DNA from: Pararhodobacter sp.
Lineage (GTDB): Bacteria; Pseudomonadota; Alphaproteobacteria; Rhodobacterales; Rhodobacteraceae
DNA length: 64,000 bases
NCBI RefSeq assembly: GCF_034676545.1
Contig: NZ_JAUCBZ010000015.1
Coordinates: 2,077,001 to 2,141,000, forward strand
Reading direction: 5' to 3'
A program made the translations under genes and the position numbers. Positions 53,345 through 62,419 of the stretch are shown piece by piece. Position 1 is the stretch's first letter. Every line of letters begins with the position of its first letter. The notes under the pieces are model-generated. The model searched no databases and was not told where the DNA came from. It was given only the letters and a program-made list of their open reading frames with translations.

Positions 53345-54676
53345 TCACATCGGGCTGTTCGCCAGCTCGTGCGCGTCGTCTTTGGCCGCGTTCACGAAGG
53401 CGTCGATGGCCCGCAAGGCATTCTCCAAAGGTTCCATATTGGCCGCGACCAGAGACTGCGCGGCCGCCAGATACGGTTGCCTGAGCGCCGGATCTTGCAG
53501 CGCGACCACAGCTTGCGCAAGTTCGGTCGGCGACCCGATTTGGCGGGCGGCACCAATGTCCTGCAACCGCGCGTAGCTTTGCGCAAAATGGCTGACCGAC
53601 GGGCCGTGGATCACAACGCAAGACAATTGCAGCGCCTCGAACGGGTTTTTCCCCAACATCGGCCGCTGGTCGAGCGCCAGGGAATGCCCCAGAAACGCGA
53701 TTTTGCTCATCCGATACCACAGGCCCATCTCGCCCATCGTATCCGCGATATAGACCTGCGTATCCTCGGTCATCGGTTCCTTGCGCGAGCGACGGGCAAC
53801 ATGGCGAAAGGATTTCAGCGCCTCGGCTTCGGTCTTGTCGGCCTGCGTGAGTTGGCGCGGGGCCAGGATCAACAACAGGTCAGGAAGGCTTTGGCAAGCC
53901 AGTGCATGGGCGGCGATGATCAGACGATCTTCATCTTCGTGCGTGGCCGCAGCAAGCCACCGCGGGCGGCTGCACAACAGCTGATCCAGTTTTTCACGCT
54001 CGACGCGTTGGTCGGGCAGCGGATCGGAGGCGCTTTTCAGAACACCCATCACCTCGAGCTGTTCGGGCGCAGCGCCCAATCGCACGAACCGCGCAACGCT
54101 TGTTTCATCCTGCACCAGAATCCGGGTGATCAGTTTGATCAAATAGGCATAGGATTTGGCGGCTCGCAGTCGGCGCTCGACGCTTTTTTCGGTCAAGATC
54201 GCGTTGATCAGATAGATCGGAATACTGCGCTCGGCGGTTCGCAACATCATTGTGGGCCAGAGGTCGATTTCGGCGATGAACAGGGCATCCGGCTGCCAAT
54301 GGTTCAGGAAACGACGCACCGCGGTCGGGGTCTCGATCGGTGCGTACTGGTGAATGACGTTCGCCGGTAGGGTGTTGTTATCCAGCGCTTTTTCGGACGC
54401 ATAGGTCGAAGTCGTCAGCAGTATCGTCAGAGCGGGCTGGCGGGTTTCGAGGCGACGGAACAGGGTCAGCAGCGCAAGGCTTTCGCCGACGCTGGCGGCA
54501 TGGAACCAGATCAGCCGACCGCTCGGTCGTGCCAATTGCGCGTTGCCGAATTTTTCCGCAATCCGATCCGGATTTTCCAAGCCTTTGCGTTTGCGGATTT
54601 CCAGCGCCAACCACCAGATCGGCGCCGCAGCGGCGACCAATCCAGTGTAAAAACGCAAGAAAAATGGAACACCCAT
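53345..54676 (-). CDS. waaA: 3-deoxy-D-manno-octulosonic acid (Kdo) transferase
   Basis: Transfers Kdo to lipid A in LPS core synthesis at the inner membrane. It is 443 residues with an N-terminal hydrophobic helix (about 5-24), the donor-site IWFHAASVGESLALLTLFRR, HQYAPIETPTAVRRFL, ALFIAEIDLWP and the late LGKNPFEALQLSCVVIHGP. The C-terminal half is the GT-B nucleotide-sugar domain. It is followed at 54749 by the carnitine-type locus, so it is the neighbour rather than a member of it. Confidence 0.92.
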   Translation of the reverse strand: MGVPFFLRFYTGLVAAAAPIWWLALEIRKRKGLENPDRIAEKFGNAQLARPSGRLIWFHAASVGESLALLTLFRRLETRQPALTILLTTSTYASEKALDNNTLPANVIHQYAPIETPTAVRRFLNHWQPDALFIAEIDLWPTMMLRTAERSIPIYLINAILTEKSVERRLRAAKSYAYLIKLITRILVQDETSVARFVRLGAAPEQLEVMGVLKSASDPLPDQRVEREKLDQLLCSRPRWLAAATHEDEDRLIIAAHALACQSLPDLLLILAPRQLTQADKTEAEALKSFRHVARRSRKEPMTEDTQVYIADTMGEMGLWYRMSKIAFLGHSLALDQRPMLGKNPFEALQLSCVVIHGPSVSHFAQSYARLQDIGAARQIGSPTELAQAVVALQDPALRQPYLAAAQSLVAANMEPLENALRAIDAFVNAAKDDAHELANSPM

Positions 54677-54748
54677 AGAGGTTTCCCCGCCGCAAAGAGC
54701 TTTGGGATAGGGTTTCCGCGTTGCAAGTGCAAGTGTCGGGCGCGTGGC

Positions 54749-55543
54749 TTAGCGGCCCTTCCAGACAGGGTCGCGCTTTTCGGTAAAGGCGTTTTGCCCT
54801 TCCATCAGATCCTCGGAGCCATAGAGCCGGTCAACTGTGGCGAATTGCCGTTTCGTGACGCGGTTCAATGCGTCCTGAAAGCGCATGTCCTCGGCCTCGC
54901 GGACCACCTCTTTGATCGCCGCGTAAACCAGTGGCGGACCCGAGGCCAAATGCCGCGCCAGGTCCCAGGTTTTCTCCAACAGGTCTTCCGGGGCACAGAT
55001 TTCGCGGATCAAACCCCAGTGTTTGCCCTCCTCGGCGTCAAACCAGCGCCCGGTGAGCAACAGGTCCATCGCGACATGGTAGGGGATGCGCTTGGGCAAT
55101 TTGATGCTTGCGGCATCGGCGATTGTGCCGGAACGGATTTCTGGCAAGGCGAATGTCGCGGTCGAGGACGCGAGAATCAGATCGCAGCTCAGCGCCAATT
55201 CCAACCCGCCGCCGCAGCAAATCCCGTTCACCGCGCAGATCACCGGCTTGTTGAGGTTGGGCAATTCCTGCAACCCCCCAAACCCACCGACGCCGTAATC
55301 GCCGTCAACGGCATCGCCGCCGGCCGCGGCTTTCAAATCCCAGCCCGGACAAAAGAACTTGTCGCCTTCGGCCCGCAAGATCGCAATGCGCAGGGTGTCA
55401 TCATCGCGGAAGGCTTTGAAAACATCCCCCAGAACCCGACTGGTCGCAAGGTCGATGGCATTGGCCTTTGGCCGATCCAGCGTCACCTCAAGAATTGCAC
55501 CGTCGGCGCGGGTTTTCACCGGACCTTGCGTCAAATGTTTCAT
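54749..55543 (-). CDS. Enoyl-CoA hydratase, CaiD-like (carnitinyl-CoA dehydratase)
   Basis: A 264-residue crotonase-fold enzyme with oxyanion-hole segments DKFFCPGWDLKAA and GICCGGGLELALSCDL and the catalytic PEIRSGTIADAASI region. The ATG at 55543 overlaps the upstream stop by one base (TGATG), so it is the downstream gene of the acyl-CoA synthetase. CaiD hydrates crotonobetainyl-CoA to carnitinyl-CoA; the whole cluster supports that function, although the fold alone cannot exclude another substrate. Confidence 0.85.
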   Translation of the reverse strand: MKHLTQGPVKTRADGAILEVTLDRPKANAIDLATSRVLGDVFKAFRDDDTLRIAILRAEGDKFFCPGWDLKAAAGGDAVDGDYGVGGFGGLQELPNLNKPVICAVNGICCGGGLELALSCDLILASSTATFALPEIRSGTIADAASIKLPKRIPYHVAMDLLLTGRWFDAEEGKHWGLIREICAPEDLLEKTWDLARHLASGPPLVYAAIKEVVREAEDMRFQDALNRVTKRQFATVDRLYGSEDLMEGQNAFTEKRDPVWKGR

Positions 55544-57531
55544 CAGATTTCCTCCCATAGCACAGCGTCCACGGCCACCACGCCCGATCGGCGCAAGATC
55601 AGTGGGTTGATCTCTATTTCTGCAATGCCGCCGGTGCTTTGCATCATGTCTTGCAGAACCATTGCGGCATCAATCGCTGCCGGGATATCAGGCTTTGGCC
55701 GACCACGATAGCCATTCAGCAGGGGCCAGAGCCGCAATGACTGCAACCCCTCGGCGATCTGATCGCGCGTGACCGGCAGGACCAAAGTCACCGTATCTGC
55801 CAGAAGTTCGGCGGCAATCCCCCCCATGCCAAGCGTCAATGTCGCGCCGTAGACTGGATCACGGCGAACGCCCAGGATCAATTCCGCGACTCCATCGCCG
55901 ACCATTTCTTCAAGCAGATACCCTTCTGCGCCGGGCATTGGCGTTTGCTGCGATAGGTCCGTCACCCCCAAGCGCACCGCACCGGATTCGGTTTTATGAG
56001 CAAATCCAAGCCCTTTGAGCGCGAAAGGATATGTCAGACCTTCGGGATTCAGGCCGTCGAGCGTGTCGGACGTCACCCCGCGCGGCACCGCGATCCCGGC
56101 GGCACGCAAGCGGTGCTTCGCGTGCGCCTCATTGATCAGTGTCACAGAGGCCGGTGTGGACACCGGCCACGGCCGCCACCCCGCATGCCCGGCGGGCGTC
56201 TGCGCGGCTTTGATTGCGGCCAGCGCGGCGTCCAAACCCATCAACGGCACCACTCCGCGGTCGATCATGGCGATTGCGCGCGCCTCGTCGAAATTCTCCG
56301 GCAGCGAGGCCACTGGAAACGCCGGTTTTCCGGTGTTTCTCTGCGCGTCCTCGATGGCTTGCAGCGCGGGTTCAAAGCTGCTGGGATCGCATCGATCCGG
56401 GCGCGGCGGATCAATTACGAACATGCCAGCGTCATATCCCGCCAACATTGTCGTGAAAACCTCGGTCGTTTTCGGCCCATCCCCCCAAATGAAGGTGTGA
56501 TAATCCAGCGGATTGGCAACGGTGACAAGCGGCCCAAGCGTTGCCGAGAGGCGGGTCCGCTGCTCCAAGGATGGTGCTGGAAAATCAATGCCATAGGGGG
56601 CAGCGAGATCGGCAACGAGGCCCGCCTCACCCCCCGAACACGACAGGGAACACAGGCGCGTGCCCAGATCAGGACCATGGCAATGGAAGATTTTCAGGGT
56701 TTCGATCAGGTCGCTCAGGGATGTGACTTCGGCGATGCCCGCCTGTCGCAAAAACGCCGAGGATGCCACGCTTTCGCCGGCCAGCGACGCCGTGTGGCTG
56801 GCGGCGGCGGTGCGCGAGGCCTCGGTCTTGCCGGACTTGATTGCGACAATGCCTTTGCCCGCAGACCGCGCCGCCTCGGCCAATTGGGCAAGCGCCGGGG
56901 CGTCGGTGATCCCCTCGATGTACAATCCCAACGCCGTGACCCGGTCATCTGCCAAAACGGCGGCTGCAAGGTCCGCCAGCCCGACCTGCGCGGCATTGCC
57001 CAAACAGGCGACATAGGCCACGGGCAATCCGCGTGCCTGCATCGTCAGGTTGATGACGATATTCGAGGATTGACTGATCAGCGCGACGCCGGTTTGAACC
57101 CGGCGGCCACCATGTTGATCCGGCCACAGCAAAGCGCCGTCCAAGTAGTTGATAACACCGTAACAATTCGGACCGAGGATCGGCATTGATCCGGCCGCCT
57201 TGACAAGGTCTGCCTGCAATGCGGCTTCGCCGGTTTCCTGCCAGCCACTGGCAAAGCAAATGGCACCGCCAGCCCCCATCGCCGACAGTTCCCGCACGAC
57301 CTCGACCGTCGCGTGTCGATTGACGCCGACAAAAACCGCATCCGGTGCTGCGGGCAGCGCGGCGAGGTTCGGAAAACAAGCGACCCCGCGTATCGCGCTG
57401 CGGGTCGGGTGGACCGGCCAAACCGGCCCGGAAAACCCCATTTTCGCGCATTGCTCGATAACATTGGCGGCCCAGCCTGCGCCCAACACGGCGATCGACT
57501 GCGGGCGCAAGAGCCGTGACAGGTCCTTCAT
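55543..57531 (-). CDS. NDP-forming acyl-CoA synthetase family (acetate-CoA ligase-like)
   Basis: A 662-residue enzyme with CoA-binding domain first (SIAVLGAGWAANVIEQCAKM, residues about 12-30), succinyl-CoA-synthetase-like domains (ILGPNCYGVINYLDG), then an ATP-grasp domain at the C-terminus (GVAELILGVRRDPVYGATLTLGMGG). Family members thioesterify carboxylates using ATP with ADP release. In this locus it would activate crotonobetaine, butyrobetaine or carnitine as the CoA ester. The catalytic His-containing loop was not located with certainty. Confidence 0.82.
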   Translation of the reverse strand: MKDLSRLLRPQSIAVLGAGWAANVIEQCAKMGFSGPVWPVHPTRSAIRGVACFPNLAALPAAPDAVFVGVNRHATVEVVRELSAMGAGGAICFASGWQETGEAALQADLVKAAGSMPILGPNCYGVINYLDGALLWPDQHGGRRVQTGVALISQSSNIVINLTMQARGLPVAYVACLGNAAQVGLADLAAAVLADDRVTALGLYIEGITDAPALAQLAEAARSAGKGIVAIKSGKTEASRTAAASHTASLAGESVASSAFLRQAGIAEVTSLSDLIETLKIFHCHGPDLGTRLCSLSCSGGEAGLVADLAAPYGIDFPAPSLEQRTRLSATLGPLVTVANPLDYHTFIWGDGPKTTEVFTTMLAGYDAGMFVIDPPRPDRCDPSSFEPALQAIEDAQRNTGKPAFPVASLPENFDEARAIAMIDRGVVPLMGLDAALAAIKAAQTPAGHAGWRPWPVSTPASVTLINEAHAKHRLRAAGIAVPRGVTSDTLDGLNPEGLTYPFALKGLGFAHKTESGAVRLGVTDLSQQTPMPGAEGYLLEEMVGDGVAELILGVRRDPVYGATLTLGMGGIAAELLADTVTLVLPVTRDQIAEGLQSLRLWPLLNGYRGRPKPDIPAAIDAAMVLQDMMQSTGGIAEIEINPLILRRSGVVAVDAVLWEEI

Positions 57532-57542
57532 CGCCGTTTCCC

Positions 57543-58706
57543 CTAGGCGCCGAGTGGTCTGAGCAGTTCCCGGCTGATAATATGACGCTGAATTTCGCTG
57601 GTGCCTTCCCAGATCCTTTCCACGCGTGCATCGCGCCAGATCCGCTCCAACGGCAATTCGTCCATCAGCCCCATGCCACCGTGTATCTGGATCGCTTCAT
57701 CGGCAATCATCGCCAGGGCTTCGGTTGCCTTCAGTTTCGCCATCGCCATATCGGCGTCGGTCACGGTGCCTTGGTCGAACTTCCATGCCGCCTCATAGGT
57801 CAACAACTCGGCCGCCTTGAGCTCCAGCGCCATGTCGGCCAGCTTAAAGGAAACCCCTTGAAATTTCCCGATTTGTTGGCCGAACTGCTTGCGTTCCGCC
57901 GCCCAGGACAGCGCGTGCCCCAATGCGCGATCGGCCCGGCCGATGCTGGTTGCCGCGACCTGCAAACGGGTGGCGCCCAGCCAATCATTGGCAACCTCGA
58001 AGCCTTTGTGCACCGCACCGAGCACGTTTTCAGCCGGGATTCGGCAGTCATCGAACTCCAGGATCGCGTTCGAATAGCCGCGATGCGAGACGTTTCGATA
58101 CCCGTCGCGCACGCTGAAACCAGGCGTTCCTTTGTCGACGAAAAATGCGGTGATCTTCTTTTTCTTGCCGCGAGGCGTGTCTTCTTCGCCCGTCGCCATG
58201 AAAGCGATGGTGAATCCCGCAATATCCGCGTGGCTGATGAAATGCTTCGTCCCGTTCAGGATCCAGTCGGTGCCGTCCGGATGTGCGCTTGCCGTCATGC
58301 CGCGCAGATCCGAGCCCGCGCCCGGTTCGGTCATCGCCAGACAATCCCAGGTTTCGCCACGAATACACGGCATGAGATAGCGCTCACGCTGGTCCGGTGT
58401 GCCTGCCAAAAGGATGTTTGACGGGCGTGCAACGCAAGTCCAGTGCAGCGCATAGTTCGCACGACCCAACTCGCGTTCATACAAAAGCCACGTCAGTGTA
58501 TCGAGGCCAGCGCCCCCCACATCCTCTGGCATGTTCGCTGCGTAAAGCCCCGCATCCATTGCCTTTTTCTGCAACTCGCGGATCAGTTCCATGGGCAGGT
58601 GACCGGTTCTCTCCACCAAGGCCTCGTGTGGATACAGCTCTTTTTCGACGAAAGCCCGCGTGGTTTCCGCGATCATGCGTTGTTCGTCTGACATTCCAAA
58701 ATGCAT
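57543..58706 (-). CDS. Acyl-CoA dehydrogenase, probable butyrobetainyl-CoA dehydrogenase
   Basis: A 387-residue FAD enzyme with the ACAD signature CLAMTEPGAGSDLRGM and the C-terminal IQIHGGMGLMDELPLERIWRD and EGTSEIQRHIISREL. In CaiA-type context it would oxidise gamma-butyrobetainyl-CoA to crotonobetainyl-CoA. The start shares one base with the upstream stop (TGATG). Another short-chain acyl-CoA substrate is possible. Confidence 0.87.
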   Translation of the reverse strand: MHFGMSDEQRMIAETTRAFVEKELYPHEALVERTGHLPMELIRELQKKAMDAGLYAANMPEDVGGAGLDTLTWLLYERELGRANYALHWTCVARPSNILLAGTPDQRERYLMPCIRGETWDCLAMTEPGAGSDLRGMTASAHPDGTDWILNGTKHFISHADIAGFTIAFMATGEEDTPRGKKKKITAFFVDKGTPGFSVRDGYRNVSHRGYSNAILEFDDCRIPAENVLGAVHKGFEVANDWLGATRLQVAATSIGRADRALGHALSWAAERKQFGQQIGKFQGVSFKLADMALELKAAELLTYEAAWKFDQGTVTDADMAMAKLKATEALAMIADEAIQIHGGMGLMDELPLERIWRDARVERIWEGTSEIQRHIISRELLRPLGA

Positions 58707-60166
58707 CAGGATTTCCTTTGTCCGACGAAGCGACCCGCCGTGTCAGGGCGCGCCAGCGCGCTGTGTGCCGCGGTGATGGGAGTCAGCCGTTCCAGAACCT
58801 CGGGTTTGACCGGGCAGGCGCGACCGGCCGCCATGTCGACATGCAGCAACATCTGCTCGATGCTCGCGACCAGGGCTCCGTCGCGTTCAATGCGGATGAA
58901 CAGGTGCAGACGCTTTTCGTCCGAACCGAGAACCTGTACTGACCCCGTCAGTTTGTCGCCGAGTTTCGCCTCGCCCGCATGCATGATGTGGCTTTCGGCT
59001 GTATAGTAGCTGTGTCCGGCCTTCACATACTCCAGACCAGCGCCGATAAATCGCAAGAACGCATCGCAAGTCTCTGTCGATGCATGTAAATATCGGCTCT
59101 CGGTCATATGTCCGTTATAGTCGATCCAGCCAGGCAAAACCTGCATATGGGCAAGCACCAGCGGCGCGGCGGTGTCCGGCGTTGGTGCGGAAGCCAAGGT
59201 GCGGCGCCGTTCATCATGGTCCAACAAGACCTTGCCGGCGCCCCAGTTTGTGTCTTTGAGGACGCGGAGAAAGCCGATCAGGTTCTGGTCGCGAATGCGC
59301 TCCAGCTCACGAATGGAGTGATGACCGGATTGTGCATCGGATTGCCCGGCGATCAGGTCCACCAATTCATCCGTGAATTCAGGGACATCCATCAACTTGG
59401 TCCAGGGCCAGGTCAGGCAAGGGCCAAATTGTGCCATGAAATGTTTCATGCCCGCTTCGCCGCCGGCCACGCGGTAGGTTTCGAACAACCCCATCTGCCC
59501 CCACCGCAGACCAAACCCCATGCGGATTGCCTCGTCGATTTCTTCGGTTGTAGCAACACCATCTTTGACCAACCACAGGGCCTCACGCCAAACTGCTTCC
59601 AGAAACCGGTCTGCGATATGGGCATCGATTTCCTTGCGCACATGCAACGGATACATGCCAATTTCACGCAGAATTTCTTTTGCGTTTTCAATATGGTCTG
59701 GGTCGTTCTTCTGGGATGGTACAACCTCTGCCAGGGGCAGCAGGTAAACCGGATTGAACGGATGCGCGACAAAGATCGTTGCGGGATTGGTTGCCTTTAT
59801 CTGCAATTCGGACGGCTTGAATCCCGACGTTGACGAACCCAGAAGTGTCGTCGGGGCATGCGCTTGAATTTGGGCATAGACTTTATGCTTGAGCTCCAAG
59901 CGCTCGGAAACCGATTCTTGAATGTAATCAGCGCCTTCTACTGCATCTTGAATGGTCTTTGAAAATGTCAGACGTCCCTCGGCTGGCATGGGAACGTCTG
60001 CAAGGGCGGGCAGTGCCGCACGCGCATTGGCCAGAACCTCACCGATCTTGCGGGGAGCTTCAGGATCCGGGTCGAAGATGGCGACGTCCCAACCCGACAG
60101 AAGAAACCGCGCAGCCCAACCGCCGCCAATTACGCCACCACCGACGATTGCTGCCTTCCGAGTCAT
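58706..60166 (-). CDS. lcdH: Carnitine 3-dehydrogenase fused to thioesterase
   Basis: A 486-residue two-domain enzyme. The first 330 residues are an NAD-dependent 3-hydroxyacyl-CoA-dehydrogenase-like domain with Rossmann motif IVGGGVIGGGWAARFL, NPVYLLPLAEVVPS and the substrate-binding GLRWGQMGLFETYRVAGG. The last 150 residues form a hotdog thioesterase (LPGWIDYNGHMTESRYLHAST). L-carnitine dehydrogenase makes 3-dehydrocarnitine; the thioesterase would release glycine betaine from betainyl-CoA. The ATG at 60166 with GGAG upstream places the Rossmann motif at the start. Confidence 0.9.
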   Translation of the reverse strand: MTRKAAIVGGGVIGGGWAARFLLSGWDVAIFDPDPEAPRKIGEVLANARAALPALADVPMPAEGRLTFSKTIQDAVEGADYIQESVSERLELKHKVYAQIQAHAPTTLLGSSTSGFKPSELQIKATNPATIFVAHPFNPVYLLPLAEVVPSQKNDPDHIENAKEILREIGMYPLHVRKEIDAHIADRFLEAVWREALWLVKDGVATTEEIDEAIRMGFGLRWGQMGLFETYRVAGGEAGMKHFMAQFGPCLTWPWTKLMDVPEFTDELVDLIAGQSDAQSGHHSIRELERIRDQNLIGFLRVLKDTNWGAGKVLLDHDERRRTLASAPTPDTAAPLVLAHMQVLPGWIDYNGHMTESRYLHASTETCDAFLRFIGAGLEYVKAGHSYYTAESHIMHAGEAKLGDKLTGSVQVLGSDEKRLHLFIRIERDGALVASIEQMLLHVDMAAGRACPVKPEVLERLTPITAAHSALARPDTAGRFVGQRKS

Positions 60167-60198
60167 GGTCGTTCTCCAGTAAGGGCTCAGCCCTGAAT

Positions 60199-60213
60199 TG
60201 TTTATCATTAACA
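60199..60213. promoter_or_regulatory. Candidate operator upstream of carnitine dehydrogenase
   Basis: TGTTTATCATTAACA is an imperfect palindrome: 12 of the 14 bases around the central C match their mirror complements. It lies 33 bases upstream of the carnitine dehydrogenase ATG in an AT-rich patch, where a regulator could block or recruit polymerase. Confidence 0.3.
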
Positions 60214-60253
60214 GTTGCGTAGAGGTCACTATTGACGTGTTTTACGCGACGCT

Positions 60254-61168
60254 TCAGCGTGGCAGAGGCGCGCGCTTTTCAAGATTGAGCCGCTTTCGCA
60301 CCTCATCAGGGCCGATAACCCGCGCGCCCATCGTTTCGATGATGGTCACCGCCCGTTCCACCAACTGCGCGTTGGTTGCCAGAACGCCCTTGTCCAGCCA
60401 CAGGTTGTCCTCCAGGCCGACGCGCACGTTCCCGCCCGCCAGGACTGCGGCCGCAACATAGGCCATTTGGTTGCGCCCCAGGCCGAATGCCGACCAGTGC
60501 CAGGTGTCAGGCACGTTGTTCACCATGGCCATGAAGGTGTTCAGATCGTCCGGTGCGCCCCACGGCACGCCCATGCACAGTTGCACCAGAACCGGATCCT
60601 TGATGATCCCCTCGGTAACCAGTTGTTTCGCGAACCACAGATGCCCGGTGTCAAAGGCCTCGATTTCGATCTGCACGCCGCTCTCGGTCATGCGCTGCGC
60701 CATATCGCGCAACATGCCGGGCGTGTTGACCATCACATAATCGGCTTCGGCAAAATTCATCGTGCCGCAATCCAAGGTGCAAATCTCGGGTCGGCACTCG
60801 ACCACATGCGCCACACGTTCGGCCGCGCCCGCCATATCCGAGGTTTTTGCCATCTGATGCATGGCCTCGGTGCCGTCGAACAGCAGATCGCCGCCCATGC
60901 CCGCCGTCAGGTTCAGGACCACATCGGTGCCCGAATCGCGAATCCGCTCGGTCACTTCGCGGTACAGCGCCGGATCGCGCGACGGAGCGCCGGTTTCCGG
61001 GTCGCGCACATGGCAATGGACCACCGCCGCACCGGCTTTGGCGGCCTCTATGGCGCTGCTGGCAATCTGTTCGGGTGAGCGGGGAACATGCGGGCTGCGG
61101 TCTTGGGTGCCGCCGGAACCGGTCACGGCGCAGGTGATGAACACCTCTCGATTCATCGACAAGGGCAT
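60254..61168 (-). CDS. BKACE family enzyme, probable dehydrocarnitine cleavage enzyme
   Basis: A 304-residue beta-keto acid cleavage enzyme (BKACE, DUF849). It has the N-terminal VFITCAVTGSGGT, the metal-binding VVHCHVRDPETGAPSRD and the C-terminal NVRVGLEDNLWL. BKACEs react a beta-keto acid with acetyl-CoA; the one next to carnitine dehydrogenase turns dehydrocarnitine plus acetyl-CoA into acetoacetate and betainyl-CoA. The ATG at 61168 with GGAAG upstream gives family length. It is divergent from the GlxA-like regulator and lies 87 bases upstream of lcdH on the same strand. Confidence 0.9.
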   Translation of the reverse strand: MPLSMNREVFITCAVTGSGGTQDRSPHVPRSPEQIASSAIEAAKAGAAVVHCHVRDPETGAPSRDPALYREVTERIRDSGTDVVLNLTAGMGGDLLFDGTEAMHQMAKTSDMAGAAERVAHVVECRPEICTLDCGTMNFAEADYVMVNTPGMLRDMAQRMTESGVQIEIEAFDTGHLWFAKQLVTEGIIKDPVLVQLCMGVPWGAPDDLNTFMAMVNNVPDTWHWSAFGLGRNQMAYVAAAVLAGGNVRVGLEDNLWLDKGVLATNAQLVERAVTIIETMGARVIGPDEVRKRLNLEKRAPLPR

Positions 61169-61250
61169 AGGGCTTCCTTCCGTTCGGGCGTTGAGTTGGG
61201 CAAAGACTAGCAGGGTTGCAGGGGCGCGTTTGGCAATATACGAACGAGAA

Positions 61251-62364
61251 ATGTCAAAAACCGAAACCATCTTTGCCCCGTCGACACAGCAACTGGATAT
61301 TGCGGTGCTGGTTTTGCCGCGCGCTTCGATTCTCGAGGTGGCGTCGGTGCTCGACCCGTTGCGAAACGCCAACCGCCAGTTGGGACGCGATGCGTTCCGC
61401 TGGCGGGTTGTCTCGCCGGATGGTCGCGCCGGTGCCGTTGACTTGCGGCATCGAATTGCCCAGTCACGGCGACCTGTCGGCCGCCGATGGGGCGGATGCG
61501 CTGATCGTTATCTCGGGCTACGGGCAGGCCGAAGTCGCGACGCGCGGATTGATCACCCAATTGCGACGCATGGCGGTGCGGTTTCGCGCCTTGGGTGGCG
61601 TGGACGCGGGGCCTTGGGTCCTGGCGCGCGCGGGTTTGCTGCAAGGGCACCGTGCCACGGTGCATTGGGAAGACCTCGAGGACTTCGCCAGTGCGTTTCC
61701 GGGCGTCGATGTCGTGGCGGATCGCTATGTGATTTCAAACAACCGCTTTACCGCAGGTGGGGCCGTACCTGCCGCGGATATGATGCTGCATCTGATCGGT
61801 GCACGCTGCGGAGCCGGGGTCGCAGGGCAGGTTGCCGATAGTTTTCTCTATGACGCGCGCGCTGATGGCAGCCGACCGCAGCGCACGGGCCTGGTGCCCG
61901 GCGCGCGCGACCCGCGGTTGTCGCGGGCTCTGACGGTGATGGGGCAGGCGCTGGAAGAACCTGTTCCACTGGCGCAGATCGCCCGGACGGTTGGCGTTGG
62001 CATTCGACGGCTGGAGCAATTGTTCCAGGACGGATTGGGCCAGGGACCGGCGGCGGCCTATCTGGAATTGCGTTTGCAACTGGCACGACGCATGATCGCC
62101 GATACACGCCATTCGATCCAGGAAATAGGACTGCGCTGCGGCTTTGCGGATCGCTCAGGGTTTTCGCGTGCGTATCGGCGCCGATTCCAGATGTCGCCCA
62201 TGCAAAGCCGCCACGCCAAACCTGTCGCGAAAATGTCAGACATTAAAACATCTGACCTTAACGCCAAGTCTTCAGGATCTGTCCGGGCCTCCCGAATTGC
62301 GCGTAGTACCGGAAATCGTGACCGCCCGGTGGTCACGATGTCCCAATTGGAAACCAAACAATAG
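61251..62364 (+). CDS. GlxA/CdhR-like AraC-family regulator (one-base frameshift)
   Basis: A regulator of about 370 residues: an N-terminal DJ-1/PfpI-like amidotransferase-fold domain (LDIAVLVLPRASILEVASVLDP, LIVISGYGQ) and a C-terminal AraC HTH pair (PLAQIARTVGVGIRRLEQLF, IQEIGLRCGFADRSGFSRAYRRRF). The frame changes at about 61425; deleting one C restores SPDGAPVPLTCGIELP. CdhR of Pseudomonas, with the same fold, activates carnitine genes; the divergent position fits that role. Confidence 0.83.
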
Positions 62365-62419
62365 TTTTAAATACAAAGAGTTGCGGCTTTGACTTCTCGC
62401 AGTGTGGTAATGTATGACT

